A stretch of 64,000 nt of DNA from Pseudomonas sp. UBA1879 (GCF_002338065.1 NZ_DDHJ01000015.1:670377-734376), one strand, 5' to 3'; counted from the stretch's first letter, positions 7,611 to 16,828 are shown. Numbers and translations: made by a program. The notes: generated from the letters alone by a model not told the origin.

Positions 7611-8216
7611 GATCCTGTGGGAGCCGCCTGAGGGAGGACCGGCGCTATGGCGGTGTGTCAGATAACCTATCGGCAACTGAACGACCATTCGCGGCCGTCG
7701 TTCCTCCGGCAGCTCCTACAAAAACAGCGCAGCGGACCGGTGCCATGGGTTTAGTTCACACAACTGCCCCTATCGCGCATTCCCGCCGAATGAACACGAT
7801 CCTTGTAGGAGCCGCCGGAGGCACGACGGCCGCGATGGCGGTGTGTCAGCTGACTCAGCTGCAACTGAACGACCATTCGCGGCCGTCGTTCCTCCGGCAG
7901 CTCCTACAAAGACAGCGCAGCGGACAGGTGTCATGTGTTTAGTTCACACAACTGCCCCCATCGCGCATTCCCGCTGAATGAACACGATCCTTGTAGGAGC
8001 CGCCGGAGGCACGACGGCCGCGATGGCGTTGTATCAGATAACCCATCTGCAACTGAACGACCATTCGCGGCCGTCGTTCCTCCGGCAGCTCCTACAAAAA
8101 CAGCGCAGCGGACAGGTGTCATGTGTCTAGTTGATACAACTGCCCCCATCGCGCATTCCCGCCGGATGAACACGATCCTTGTAGGAGCCGCCGGAGGCAC
8201 GACGGCCGCGATGGCG
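7611..8216. repeat. Tandem array of 188-bp units, each with two inverted REP-like elements
   Basis: The same 188-base unit occurs three times plus a partial fourth; equivalent points (GATCCT before TGTAGGAGCC) lie at 7611, 7798, 7986 and 8174. Each unit has a REP-like arm (TTGTAGGAGCCGCCGGAGGC ...), its inverted partner (GGCCGTCGTTCCTCCGGCAG CTCC ...), and a conserved linker. The first unit is the most diverged and the last is cut after 43 bases, just before the stop of the next gene. A further inverted REP-like half lies at 7536-7573. No gene is credible in 7493-8240; short frames here are read through the repeats. Confidence 0.9.
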
Positions 8217-8240
8217 TCATGCGCCGACGCCCGCGTCCAT

Positions 8241-9836
8241 TCAGCCGTCCAACCCGCTCGCGCTGCTCTGCAACAAGACTTTTTCCTGAATGCTGGCCAG
8301 GGTGTCTTTGAGGGTCGATACCCCTCGGCCCTGTCTCGATTCCTTGTCCTGTTGCAGCGCCTGTTGCAACACGGACAGGACATTCCGGGTTTTCGAGGAC
8401 GACAGTGGCGTGCGGGTGTCGCTTTCCAGATGCCCCATCAGGTATTTGGAAATGCGCGTGGACTGACTCGCCGACTGGCTGACCGACGCCTGCACCAATG
8501 CCCCTTTTTCATAGCCAACTCGGGTCGTGCTGCTGGCTTGATCATTGATCTGGTAATACAGGTAACTCTGTGACGCCGGATCGCGGGTCAGGTCCAGTTT
8601 CTGCCCTGCAACGACAGGCTTGTGATAGCTGGCGACCAAGTGGGATTGCTGATCCTGCACGATCGTCCGGTTCAGTTGATCCCGGCCTTTCGATTGCGTC
8701 GTCTGTGACAGGTCATAGGAAAACGCATCCAGCTCGTCGAGGCGGGCCGGGTTGCTGACCTCGGTCCTCTGGGTCACGGAAGCCTTGAAATCACCGAGGC
8801 CGGTCAGCAGGCCGTGGTCGACGTCAGTGAGCGCAATGTCGTCGAGCGTTTGCGGTGCGGTGGACGGACGAGCGCCCGGATAGTGGCTGTGCAGCGTCTT
8901 GAAGCCGTCCTCGAACATCGACAACAACTGGGCGTCACCGTCGCCCCGAGTACGGGCGGCTTCGATCTGGCTCACGTAGCTTTTCAGCGCTTTCGCTTGC
9001 TGGTCGCTGTCGCCGATGATGGCCGCGTTCTTCAAGTCCACTGAGAGGTTCAGATCACCCGATGCGCCGCTCATGCGTACCGAGCGTTGATCGGCATCGG
9101 CGCTCATGTCCAGGGTCTGGACACTGCCATCGTTGAGTCGCACGCGCGTGCTCAGGGCTACCGAGGTGAACACGTCGCCGTCGTATTGCGTCAAGCCGTC
9201 CAGTTTGAGCTGCGGCGGTTTCCCGGTGAGACCGTCAATCGCCGATTGGAAGCTGCTGGCCATCTTGCCGAGAGCAGCCATCTCATCGTCACTCAGGTCG
9301 CCGCCGCTGATCTGTGCCTGCACCGCCAAGCCGTTTTCACTGCTGGAGAGCATCAGCTGCACGGTCTTGCCGCTGGCGGTCTTGAGCGTCAGGCTGATGC
9401 TGTTGTCGGCGGTGCTGTGCAGTTTGTCTTGGGCGGCGGCCAGTTCGGCGGGCTCCAGCGCTCGACCCGACGACGAACTGATCACCGACTGGGATATGCC
9501 CTTGCCGGTCTGGGCCAACTGCTCGAGCAAAGTGGCGCCGAGTCCCTGGAAGCGCCCAGCGCCGCTTGACGTACTGAAGTTGCCTTGCATGGCTAGAGTG
9601 ACCGCGTCCTGGCGGGTGTATTCCCAGGCCGGCGCCACGTCGGCGTCGGCGATCAGCCCGCGGGCGGTGTAGGTCTGCGCATTGATGACGCTGGTGTCTT
9701 GGCCGAGCATCACCAAAGACGAAGGGGATGCCGCACCTGTGGCCGTCTCTACGACAGAGGTCGTCGACGGCTGAGGGGCAGCCGTTTTGGCAACCATCAG
9801 CGGCTGCGCGGCGGTGATCGGGGAAATCGCAGTCAT
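8241..9836 (-). CDS. Conserved protein of unknown function
   Basis: 531 residues, no membrane helix or signal peptide. The chosen ATG at 9836 follows GGAACAGCT; the open frame runs further upstream to 10268 but that part is antisense to the MFS gene. The protein starts MTAISPITAAQPLMVAKTAA, is rich in Ser, Thr, Gln, Leu and Asp, has an acidic middle part, and a C-terminal tract with many short polar helices (ASVSQSASQSTRISKYLMGH, NVLSVLQQALQQDKESR). I do not recognise a family or a catalytic motif. The composition and Ala/Ser-rich N-terminus are reminiscent of exported or flagellar-associated proteins, but that is only an impression. Confidence 0.8.
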   Translation of the reverse strand: MTAISPITAAQPLMVAKTAAPQPSTTSVVETATGAASPSSLVMLGQDTSVINAQTYTARGLIADADVAPAWEYTRQDAVTLAMQGNFSTSSGAGRFQGLGATLLEQLAQTGKGISQSVISSSSGRALEPAELAAAQDKLHSTADNSISLTLKTASGKTVQLMLSSSENGLAVQAQISGGDLSDDEMAALGKMASSFQSAIDGLTGKPPQLKLDGLTQYDGDVFTSVALSTRVRLNDGSVQTLDMSADADQRSVRMSGASGDLNLSVDLKNAAIIGDSDQQAKALKSYVSQIEAARTRGDGDAQLLSMFEDGFKTLHSHYPGARPSTAPQTLDDIALTDVDHGLLTGLGDFKASVTQRTEVSNPARLDELDAFSYDLSQTTQSKGRDQLNRTIVQDQQSHLVASYHKPVVAGQKLDLTRDPASQSYLYYQINDQASSTTRVGYEKGALVQASVSQSASQSTRISKYLMGHLESDTRTPLSSSKTRNVLSVLQQALQQDKESRQGRGVSTLKDTLASIQEKVLLQSSASGLDG

Positions 9837-9910
9837 AGCTGTTCCATGCTCAATTGAGTCGACAAGGTCCCAATAGGGTATCGGCACGGTCTGCCATGAC
9901 TTGAGCAGGA

Positions 9911-11116
9911 TCAGGCCTCGCGCACCTTGGCCATACGCTGCAACAGCAACCCGGCCAGTGCCAGCAACGCCAGCACGATCACCACCGAACCGTACACATT
10001 GGTGGTGATCAACAGCCCCTCGCTTTTCACCGCCAGCCCAGCGCACAGCGACGGGATGCAGAACGCCAGGTAACTCAACGCCAGGAACGTGGACATCAGC
10101 CCCGCGCGCTCGTGTGCCTCGGCCAGCGGCAGTAACAGGCGCAAGGCGCCCAGAAAGCTGGCGCCGAAGCCGATGCCTGCCACGACCGCGCCGGTGAAAA
10201 ACAGCCACAGCCAGCCCGCATTCACGGCCACTAATATTACCGACACGCCCAGGCCCAGAAAGCTGCACCCCACCTGCAACGCCAATTGAGGCGCCCGCAG
10301 GCGCAAGTTCATGATGGAGATCGCGCCGCTGATCGTCAGGGCCGTCACCGCAAGGCCGCCATGCAGCACGGAAGTCGACCCGGTTGCCGCGGCCAGCAAG
10401 GACGGCGCAAGCGACAGGAAAAACCCGCCCAAAGCCCAGGCGGCAATGTCGGCCGGCAATACCAGCAGCAAGGTGCTGCGCGCCCGCCGGGGTACGTAGA
10501 GTCTGGGTATCAGCGTTTTCAGCACACCGGGCTGCGGCGTCACGGTCTCCCGCACGCGCCAGAGATAGAGGATCTGCGCGACAAACGCTGCCAGCAGCAG
10601 AAGGTAGGCCAGCAGCAACGGCATCGGCGCGTACTCGACCAACGCACTGGTACCGAGTGCGCCCAGCGCCATGCCAAACATCGGCGTGATGCTGTTGATC
10701 AGTGGGCCCTGATGCTGATCGGTGTCGAGCATCGCCGCACCCAGCGCGCTGGAGGCAATACCGGTGGCAATGCCTTGCACCACGCGCGCAGCAATCAGCC
10801 AGCTGACATCGCTAGCGCTGATGAACAGCAGCATCGACAAGACCTCCAGCAGCAATGCGACCAAAATCACCGGGCGTCGGCCGAGGTAGTCCGACAGCGA
10901 TCCGAACACCAACAGCGTGGCCAGCAGGCTCAACGCGTAGACCGCGAAAATCAGCGTCAACAAAGCCGAGGAAAAGCCCCATGCCTGCTGATACACGTGG
11001 TAAAGCGGCGTCGGCGCACTGGACGCTGCGAAAAAGCACAGCATCACAAACGCCAGATACCCGAGTTGCCCTCGGCTCCGACCATCGACTGGTGGGTTCT
11101 GCAACGATTCAGACAC
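9911..11116 (-). CDS. MFS transporter, probable drug/metabolite efflux
   Basis: 401 residues with about 12 hydrophobic segments and the MFS loop signature between helices 2 and 3 (GSLSDYLGRRPVILVAL) and RVVQGIATGIASSALGA in helix 4. The start is a GTG at 11116, preceded by GGGAG at good spacing; the open frame continues upstream into the divergent promoter and was not used. It is divergent from a TetR regulator 106 bases away, the common arrangement for repressor-controlled efflux pumps. Substrate unknown. Confidence 0.87.
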   Translation of the reverse strand: MSESLQNPPVDGRSRGQLGYLAFVMLCFFAASSAPTPLYHVYQQAWGFSSALLTLIFAVYALSLLATLLVFGSLSDYLGRRPVILVALLLEVLSMLLFISASDVSWLIAARVVQGIATGIASSALGAAMLDTDQHQGPLINSITPMFGMALGALGTSALVEYAPMPLLLAYLLLLAAFVAQILYLWRVRETVTPQPGVLKTLIPRLYVPRRARSTLLLVLPADIAAWALGGFFLSLAPSLLAAATGSTSVLHGGLAVTALTISGAISIMNLRLRAPQLALQVGCSFLGLGVSVILVAVNAGWLWLFFTGAVVAGIGFGASFLGALRLLLPLAEAHERAGLMSTFLALSYLAFCIPSLCAGLAVKSEGLLITTNVYGSVVIVLALLALAGLLLQRMAKVREA

Positions 11117-11222
11117 GCGTACACTCTCCCAAAAAAACACGGCATTAAAGCTACGGAATTGCGTTAGCGAGTGTGCGAGCAGATTCCGCTTAAAGCAAAT
11201 ACTTTGTGTTAAGGTCCGATCC

Positions 11223-11771
11223 ATGGCTATCAAAGAAGGCATTCGTACCGGCGGCCGCAGCGCCCGGGTGCAGACATCGATCCACGCCGCCGTGCGCGAT
11301 CTGCTCGAAGAGCAAGACCGATCGGCGCTGAGCGTGCCCATGATCGCTGCCCGAGCGGGCGTCACGCCCTCCACCATCTACCGTCGCTGGGGCGACCTGA
11401 CCTCGTTGCTGGCCGACGCGGCGGTGGAGCGGTTGCGTCCGGACGAGCCGGTGGATTGCGGCAGCCTGCGCGAAGATTTGCGCACCTGGGTCGAGGTCTA
11501 CCTCGAAGAAACCAACTCGGCTCCGGGCCGCGAAATGATGCGCGACGTGGTCGCCAGCAGCGCCACCCTGTGCTCGGGCAAATGCCTGAACATCGTCCGC
11601 GATCAATTGCAGATCATCATCGACCGCGCCCGTTTGCGCGGCGAACGCAGCCCGTCGGCCGACGACCTGGTGGATGCTGTCGTGGCGCCGATGGTCTATC
11701 GGATCCTCTACGCGGAGTCGGCGCCGACCCTCGAACGCATGCATCAACTGCTCGATCGCTGCCTGGGCTGA
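11223..11771 (+). CDS. TetR/AcrR family transcriptional regulator
   Basis: 182 residues. The N-terminal helix-turn-helix is clear (about 25-60: SVPMIAARAGVTPSTIYRRWGDLTSLL), followed by an all-helical ligand domain with a TetR C-terminal region (VYLEETNSAPGREMMRDVVA). It faces the MFS gene and most likely represses it and itself until an effector binds. Confidence 0.9.
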   Translation: MAIKEGIRTGGRSARVQTSIHAAVRDLLEEQDRSALSVPMIAARAGVTPSTIYRRWGDLTSLLADAAVERLRPDEPVDCGSLREDLRTWVEVYLEETNSAPGREMMRDVVASSATLCSGKCLNIVRDQLQIIIDRARLRGERSPSADDLVDAVVAPMVYRILYAESAPTLERMHQLLDRCLG

Positions 11772-11827
11772 GCGCGCCGCCCACGAACTCGCTATGATGA
11801 CGGGCTCTGAACCACGGGCCTCTTCCC

Positions 11828-13114
11828 ATGCACACCCTTGCAGACCTGCGCGCCGGTACGCTGGCGGGCAGCACGCGGCTGGACCTCAGCTGCGGCCTCA
11901 CGACCTTTCCTGACGAGATCTTCACCCTCAGTGACTCGCTGGAAGTGCTGAACCTGTCAGACAACCAACTCACCGAATTACCGGCCGATCTGCACCGGCT
12001 CAAACACCTGAAGATTCTGTTCTGCTCCAACAACCTGTTCACCCGCTTGCCTGAAGCGCTGGGCCAGTGCGAGCACTTGTTTTTCGTTGGCTTCAAAGCC
12101 TGTCGGATCGTCGATGTGCCACCTCAGGCGCTGCCACCCCGGCTGCGCTCGCTGGTGCTGACAGACAACCGGATCGAGTCGTTGCCCGAAGCACTGGGCC
12201 AGTGCCAACACCTGCAAAAACTGATGATGGCCGGCAATCGCCTGCGCACCCTGCCCGCATCCCTCGCGGCTTGCCAACGCCTGGAGCTGGTGCGCATCGC
12301 GTCGAACGAGATGCGCCAATTACCCCACTGGTTGCTGCACATGCCTGCGCTCGCCTGGCTGGCGTTCTCCGGCAACCCGCTGAACGACATCCACACCGAA
12401 GAACCGATCCGGCAGATTCCCTGGTCGCAACTGACCTTGCACCAGGTGCTGGGGGAAGGTGCGTCCGGGGTCATTCAACAGGCTGAATGGCTGAACGAAG
12501 ACGGCATGGCTGAAGAGGTCGCGGTCAAGCTTTACAAGGGCGAGCTGACCAGCGATGGCTCACCGCTGAACGAGATGGCGGCGTGCATTGCGGCGGGGCA
12601 GCACCCGAATCTGATTCCTGTCGCCGGCCGAGTCTCCGGCCATCCACAGCACGCGCGTGGACTGGTGATGGCGTTGATTTCACCTCGCTACATCACCCTG
12701 GCCCGCCCACCCAGCCTGGAATCCTGTACCCGCGATGTGTATAGCGGCACGCGTCTGCGTCTGGAGACCCTTCAGCAAATGGCCCACGGCATCGCTGCCG
12801 CCTGCCAGCATTTGCACGCACGCGGCATCAATCATGGCGACCTGTACGCGCACAACATCCTCTGGGAAGAGCACGGCGAGAGCTTGCTGGGGGATTTTGG
12901 TGCAGCGGCGTTTTATCCGGATGCACACACGGGCGCGCTGCTGGAGCGTATCGAAGTGCGCGCCTTCGGGATCCTGCTGGAAGAGTTGCTAGCGTGCTGC
13001 GCCGCGGGCGATGCAGACACCGTGCGGTTGCGGGGGTTGATTGAGCGCTGTGTTCAGCCACAGGTCGCGAAGCGACCGGGATTCGCTGAAGTGCTCGGTT
13101 CTTTGGAAGTTTGA
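11828..13114 (+). CDS. Leucine-rich repeat protein with C-terminal protein kinase domain
   Basis: 428 residues. Residues about 16-200 hold seven to eight LRR units (LEVLNLSDNQLTELPADLHR; LRSLVLTDNRIESLPEALGQ; LQKLMMAGNRLRTLPASLAA). Residues about 205-425 are a kinase fold: glycine loop GEGASGVIQ, VAVKLYKG with the ATP-binding Lys, catalytic loop HGDLYAHNIL and GDFGAAAF for metal binding. HRD is replaced by HGD, but the catalytic Asp, the Asn and the DFG Asp are kept, so activity is plausible. No membrane helix, so cytosolic. Eukaryote-like LRR kinases of this kind recur in Pseudomonas; the substrate is unknown. It starts 56 bases after the TetR gene but looks like an independent unit. Confidence 0.88.
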   Translation: MHTLADLRAGTLAGSTRLDLSCGLTTFPDEIFTLSDSLEVLNLSDNQLTELPADLHRLKHLKILFCSNNLFTRLPEALGQCEHLFFVGFKACRIVDVPPQALPPRLRSLVLTDNRIESLPEALGQCQHLQKLMMAGNRLRTLPASLAACQRLELVRIASNEMRQLPHWLLHMPALAWLAFSGNPLNDIHTEEPIRQIPWSQLTLHQVLGEGASGVIQQAEWLNEDGMAEEVAVKLYKGELTSDGSPLNEMAACIAAGQHPNLIPVAGRVSGHPQHARGLVMALISPRYITLARPPSLESCTRDVYSGTRLRLETLQQMAHGIAAACQHLHARGINHGDLYAHNILWEEHGESLLGDFGAAAFYPDAHTGALLERIEVRAFGILLEELLACCAAGDADTVRLRGLIERCVQPQVAKRPGFAEVLGSLEV

Positions 13115-13187
13115 GGACGTTGAGGGTTTACAGCGCACAGGACGATGGCAGTGGGCCAGCTGCACGTGCGTCGTCCGTTATGCCGCC

Positions 13188-13220
13188 TTCGCTGCCGTCG
13201 TCCCTCCGGCGTCTCCCACA
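13188..13220. repeat. Single REP-like element
   Basis: TTCGCTGCCGTCGTCCCTCC followed by GGCGTCTCCCACA matches the inverted REP-like arm of the 7.6-8.2 kb array and of the pair at 40.2 kb. It lies between the convergent LRR-kinase and YebC-like genes. Confidence 0.7.
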
Positions 13221-13305
13221 GGATTTGCGGCGTCCCCTGCCTTCGCGCCGCCGCGATCCTTGCCAGCGTAGCGGCAGGCAGGCACGGGTCGCGATTGGAA
13301 GACGA

Positions 13306-13342
13306 CGGCAGGTCAGTCAGCGCTCAGCTCTCTGACCTGCCG
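13306..13342. terminator. Terminator-like hairpin between convergent genes
   Basis: Perfect 11-bp stem CGGCAGGTCAG (13306-13316) and CTGACCTGCCG (13332-13342) with a 15-base loop, seven bases after the YebC-like stop codon. It has no good T-run on either strand, so efficient intrinsic termination is uncertain. Confidence 0.55.
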
Positions 13343-13348
13343 TTCAAA

Positions 13349-14050
13349 TCAACCCGCCAGACCGACGTAAACGTCCTGCACGTCGTCGTGGCTGTCGATC
13401 GCTTCGAGGAACGCTTCGACTTCGGCCATTTGTTCGTCGCTCAGGCCGGAGACCGGGTTTTTCGGGCGGTAGCCGATCTTGGCGGACTCGACGGTGAAGC
13501 CCTGATCCGGCAACGCCTTGCACACGGCGTCCAGGTCGGTGACTTCGGTGTAGAACAGGGTGACACCCTCTTCGCCAGGCTCGACGTCCTGGGCACCGGC
13601 TTCGATGGCGGCTTCTTCAGGGTCGGCCTTGCCGTCGCCCGCGGCTTCGATCATGCCCAGATGGTCGAAATCCCAGGTGATGGAACCCGCAGCACCCATC
13701 TGACCCTTGCGGAACAGCACGCGAATTTCGGCAACGGTGCGGTTGACGTTGTCGGTCAGGCATTCGACGATCACCGGCACTTTGTGCGGCGCGAAGCCCT
13801 CGTAGGTCACTTTCTCGAAATGCACGTGCTCGCCCAGCAGACCCGCGCCCTTCTTGATCGCGCGCTCCAGAGTCTCGCGCGGCATTGACGCTTTTTTCGC
13901 CTGCTCGACCACCAGACGCAGACGCGAGTTCATGTCGGGATCAGCGCCGGAACGCGCGGCAATCATGATCTCCTTGGACAGCTTGCCGAAAATCTTGCCT
14001 TTGGCGTTGGCTGCTGCTTCTTTGTGTTTGACCTTCCACTGTGCGCCCAT
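13349..14050 (-). CDS. YebC/PmpR family DNA-binding transcriptional regulator
   Basis: 233 residues beginning MGAQWKVKHKEAAANAKGK, a variant of the usual MAGHSKWANIKHRK start, and carrying family segments such as SGADPDMNSRLRLVVEQAKK, PRETLERAIKKG, YEGFAPHKVPVIVECLTDN and FRKGQMGAAGSITWDFD. Family members bind DNA and, in P. aeruginosa, PmpR represses a quinolone signal regulator; others have been linked to translation of difficult motifs. The classical yebC lies in the ruvC operon, so this unlinked copy with a divergent N-terminus is probably the second paralogue found in many pseudomonads. The start at 14050 gives normal length; an upstream extension of the frame to 14404 is not credible. 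Confidence 0.9.
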   Translation of the reverse strand: MGAQWKVKHKEAAANAKGKIFGKLSKEIMIAARSGADPDMNSRLRLVVEQAKKASMPRETLERAIKKGAGLLGEHVHFEKVTYEGFAPHKVPVIVECLTDNVNRTVAEIRVLFRKGQMGAAGSITWDFDHLGMIEAAGDGKADPEEAAIEAGAQDVEPGEEGVTLFYTEVTDLDAVCKALPDQGFTVESAKIGYRPKNPVSGLSDEQMAEVEAFLEAIDSHDDVQDVYVGLAG

Positions 14051-14404
14051 GATTACTCTCTTGTTCCGGTGGCAATAAACCGTCGAGGCCGACCCGGCGT
14101 GGCGCGTCGGATCGAAGACGATGAATCTGAAAAGGGTGAACGATGCTGACACGCCATGACAGACCTCTGGCGCCCGCCGCATTTTATACGCGCTGGCGTC
14201 ATATGAAACCCCCGACGTGCTGTCGCCGATCAAACGATTGCCGATAAGTTTCGCGGAAAACGTCCACACGGCCTGCTGGATAACATGACGTGACGTGTAG
14301 TCCGCTTCCGAAAATTCGGATTGCCCCCCTTTGTGCTGTAGCTTTTCGTACCCTCTGCACCCCGAAATTTCACGGTGCCCCTCCTGATGCACGAAGAATC
14401 GCAA
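14051..14404. other. Divergent intergenic region between yebC-like and vgrG genes
   Basis: About 350 bases with no credible gene. It should hold both promoters. A short perfect inverted repeat TCCGAA-AA-TTCGGA lies at about 14307-14320. No recognised operator or RNA was seen. Confidence 0.5.
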
Positions 14405-15952
14405 GTGACGATGACCCTGGCCATCGCCAACCGCCCAAGCGATCTGCTGGTCATCGGCGTCACCGGCCGCGACCGACTGAATGCGCCCTTCTGCTTTGAT
14501 ATCGATCTGGTGACGCCCGAGCCGGCCCTTGACCTCGCGTCGTTGAGGTCATGCGATGCCGGGTTGCATATCGGCACAGGCGCCGCTCATGTGCATGGCG
14601 TGCATGGCCAGATCCACGATGCCCGACAGCTGCACCGTGGCAAAGACCTCAGCCTGTATCGACTACGCCTGATGCCCGCCCTTCAGCGCCTGTGCAGTGC
14701 GCCTCGGCGCCGGGCGTTCAATGGCCTGAGTGTGCCGCAGATCCTCCTGCGCCTGCTGCACGACAACGGCATGGGCGACGACGAATTTCGCTTTGACCGC
14801 TTGGTGGGTGTGTACCCGCGCCGAGCCCAGTGCCTGCAATACGACGAAAGTGACCTGCACTTTCTGCACCGACTGTGCGAAGAGGAAGGCATCGCCTTTC
14901 GTCACGAACATCATGTTCAGCGGCACACACTGGTATTTTCCGACGACCCGATGGGTTTTCCGGAATGGCCGACGGCAGCTTTCGTCGATCATCTGGCCGA
15001 GCAGTTGTCGGCGCGCACCAGCTACAGCAGTCAGGCCGGCGAGCGTTACACCCCCCAGCATTTCGCCCCTGCGCGGCGACCCACCGATGCCGATAATCAG
15101 CCACTGTGCGTGGGGCCGAACGACCAGCGTGCGTCCGGACAACGCCAGCAACTCAGCGCTCGCTTGCTGGAACGGTTGCGCTGTGAGCGACGTGACATCC
15201 TTGGCCGCAGCCGTCTGCCCTGGTTACGCGCTGGCCTGGTGATGCGTGTCGAGGAGCAGCCAGAACCGTGGCTCAACGATCAGTGGCTGTTGACGGACGT
15301 GCGGCACAGCGCCTGGCAACTGGCGCCGCTGAAAGGCTGCGCGTCCCTCGACGTAATCCACATGTTGCAGGCGATGGCGTCAGCAGACACCCCCGACCGG
15401 GAAATCGGCCGATGGCTTCTTCTCTCGCCTGGCGCGGATCGGCCTGCGCTGGCTGGCTACGAAAACAGCTTTCGCGTGCTGCCGTGGACTTTGCCGTATC
15501 GTCCGCCGATTGAACACCCGAAGCCGATCATCACCTCGACCGACCTTGCGACGTGGGTGGATGAGCCGGCGGACACGGCGGGCCGTGTCAGGATCCGTTA
15601 TCAATGGCAAGGAAGCGGGCCGGAAAGCGGCTCGCTTGACAGCTGGGCGCGTGTCGCCGGCAGTCTGGATGAGCGGCAGGCAGGATCGATGCTGCACATT
15701 GGCTTCTTCGAAGGCGACCCTGATCAGCCGCTGGTCTGCGGCGTGGTGGAGATGCGTGCGGAACCGCCTGCGCATGTGGATGACGCAGGCCCACGTTCTG
15801 CCAGCTCGCCTTCGGCAGCGGACCGCAAGCCCGAGCCCTTGCACATCGACAGTCCTCAACCGCTGACCCTGCGCGGCGCCGGGGCAACGTTGCACATCAG
15901 CGAACAGGGTGTGCGCTACACCCCGCGCATGCCCGCTGACGACCCCGCTTAA
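14405..15952 (+). CDS. Type VI secretion tip protein VgrG (orphan, short)
   Basis: About 515 residues. The gp27-like N-terminal part is visible (LLVIGVTGRDRLNAPFCFDI; RAFNGLSVPQILLRLL; RRAQCLQYDESDLHFLHRLC EEEG), followed by a gp5-like OB domain (GRVRIRYQWQGS; SWARVAGSLDERQAGSMLHI; GFFEGDPDQPLVCGVV). Normal VgrG needle repeats are cut very short: the protein ends about 65 residues after the OB domain and has no effector extension. No hcp, PAAR, DUF4123 adaptor or tss gene is near. Possible starts are GTG 14375, ATG 14387, GTG 14405 (GAAGAA at good spacing) and ATG 14411; the choice is uncertain. It could be an orphan spike or a relict. Confidence 0.8.
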   Translation: MTMTLAIANRPSDLLVIGVTGRDRLNAPFCFDIDLVTPEPALDLASLRSCDAGLHIGTGAAHVHGVHGQIHDARQLHRGKDLSLYRLRLMPALQRLCSAPRRRAFNGLSVPQILLRLLHDNGMGDDEFRFDRLVGVYPRRAQCLQYDESDLHFLHRLCEEEGIAFRHEHHVQRHTLVFSDDPMGFPEWPTAAFVDHLAEQLSARTSYSSQAGERYTPQHFAPARRPTDADNQPLCVGPNDQRASGQRQQLSARLLERLRCERRDILGRSRLPWLRAGLVMRVEEQPEPWLNDQWLLTDVRHSAWQLAPLKGCASLDVIHMLQAMASADTPDREIGRWLLLSPGADRPALAGYENSFRVLPWTLPYRPPIEHPKPIITSTDLATWVDEPADTAGRVRIRYQWQGSGPESGSLDSWARVAGSLDERQAGSMLHIGFFEGDPDQPLVCGVVEMRAEPPAHVDDAGPRSASSPSAADRKPEPLHIDSPQPLTLRGAGATLHISEQGVRYTPRMPADDPA

Positions 15953-15964
15953 CCGGCTGGCCCC

Positions 15965-16738
15965 TTAGCGGTGTTTGAACACCGGCTCGCGCTTTTCGAT
16001 GAACGCAGCCATGCCTTCCTTCTGGTCGGCGCTGGCAAATGCCGAATGGAAGACCCGGCGCTCGAAGCGAATGCCTTCGGACAGACTGACCTCGAACGCG
16101 CGGTTGACGCTTTCCTTGACCATCATCGCCACCGGCAGTGACTTGGCGGCGATGCCTTCAGCAACCTTGAGCGCCTCTTCCAGCAATTGCGCCTGGGGAA
16201 CGATGCGCGCCACCAGACCGGAGCGCTCGGCTTCTTCGGCGTCGATCATGCGACCGGTCAGGCACATTTCCATGGCTTTGGCCTTGCCCACCGCGCGGGT
16301 CAGGCGCTGGGTGCCGCCCATGCCCGGCAACACGCCGAGCTTGATCTCTGGTTGACCGAATTTGGCATTGTCAGCCGCCAGGATGAAATCGCACATCAGC
16401 GCCAATTCACAGCCGCCGCCCAAAGCGAAGCCAGACACCGCCGCGATGATCGGCTTGCGCCGGTTGGCAACGCGATCGCTGTCGCTGAACAGGTCGTCGA
16501 GGTAAATCTGCGGGTAGCTCAGTTCAGCCATTTCCTTGATATCGGCGCCGGCGGCGAAGGCCTTGGCAGAACCCGTCAGCACGATGCAACCGATGTCGCT
16601 GTCGCTCTCCAGTGCGTCCAGCGCATGATTGAGTTCGTTGATTAATTGAGCATTCAGGGCGTTGAGCGCTTGCGGCCGATTCAGGGTCAACAAAGCCACC
16701 CGACCTCTAATCTCTTTGAGGATTGTGTCGTAATCCAT
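15965..16738 (-). CDS. Enoyl-CoA hydratase
   Basis: 257 residues, crotonase fold. Visible are the CoA-binding AFAAGADIKEMAEL and the oxyanion/catalytic region AAVSGFALGGGCELALMCDF, with both catalytic Glu positions present (GCELALM; GQPEIKLGVLPGMGGTQRLT). It hydrates trans-2-enoyl-CoA. It is the last gene of an operon after the thiolase and type II dehydrogenase, resembling the P. putida fadBx/fadAx group at PP_2214-2217. The adjacent acyl-CoA dehydrogenase of that group is missing here, so the first oxidation step must come from elsewhere. Start chosen at 16738 (MDYDTILKEIRGR), discarding an in-frame extension. Confidence 0.92.
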   Translation of the reverse strand: MDYDTILKEIRGRVALLTLNRPQALNALNAQLINELNHALDALESDSDIGCIVLTGSAKAFAAGADIKEMAELSYPQIYLDDLFSDSDRVANRRKPIIAAVSGFALGGGCELALMCDFILAADNAKFGQPEIKLGVLPGMGGTQRLTRAVGKAKAMEMCLTGRMIDAEEAERSGLVARIVPQAQLLEEALKVAEGIAAKSLPVAMMVKESVNRAFEVSLSEGIRFERRVFHSAFASADQKEGMAAFIEKREPVFKHR

Positions 16739-16828
16739 TGTTTTTCTTCCTTTTATTAAATGATGCAAAAGCTCGAAACGACATGAGCCAAGATGAGCTT
16801 TCGAACGCAACCCCATGATTCAAAAGGC

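Noticed and set aside
7611..8216. Possible CRISPR array
   Set aside because: Period of 188 with conserved linkers and inverted REP arms; no short direct repeats with variable spacers and no cas genes.
7935..8573. 212-codon forward frame through the repeat array into the next gene
   Set aside because: It reads through REP repeats and then antisense to the 531-residue protein; no ribosome site and repeat-derived composition.
9837..10268. N-terminal extension of the unknown 531-residue protein
   Set aside because: It would run across the 3' end of the MFS gene in another frame; the ATG at 9836 has a plausible ribosome site.
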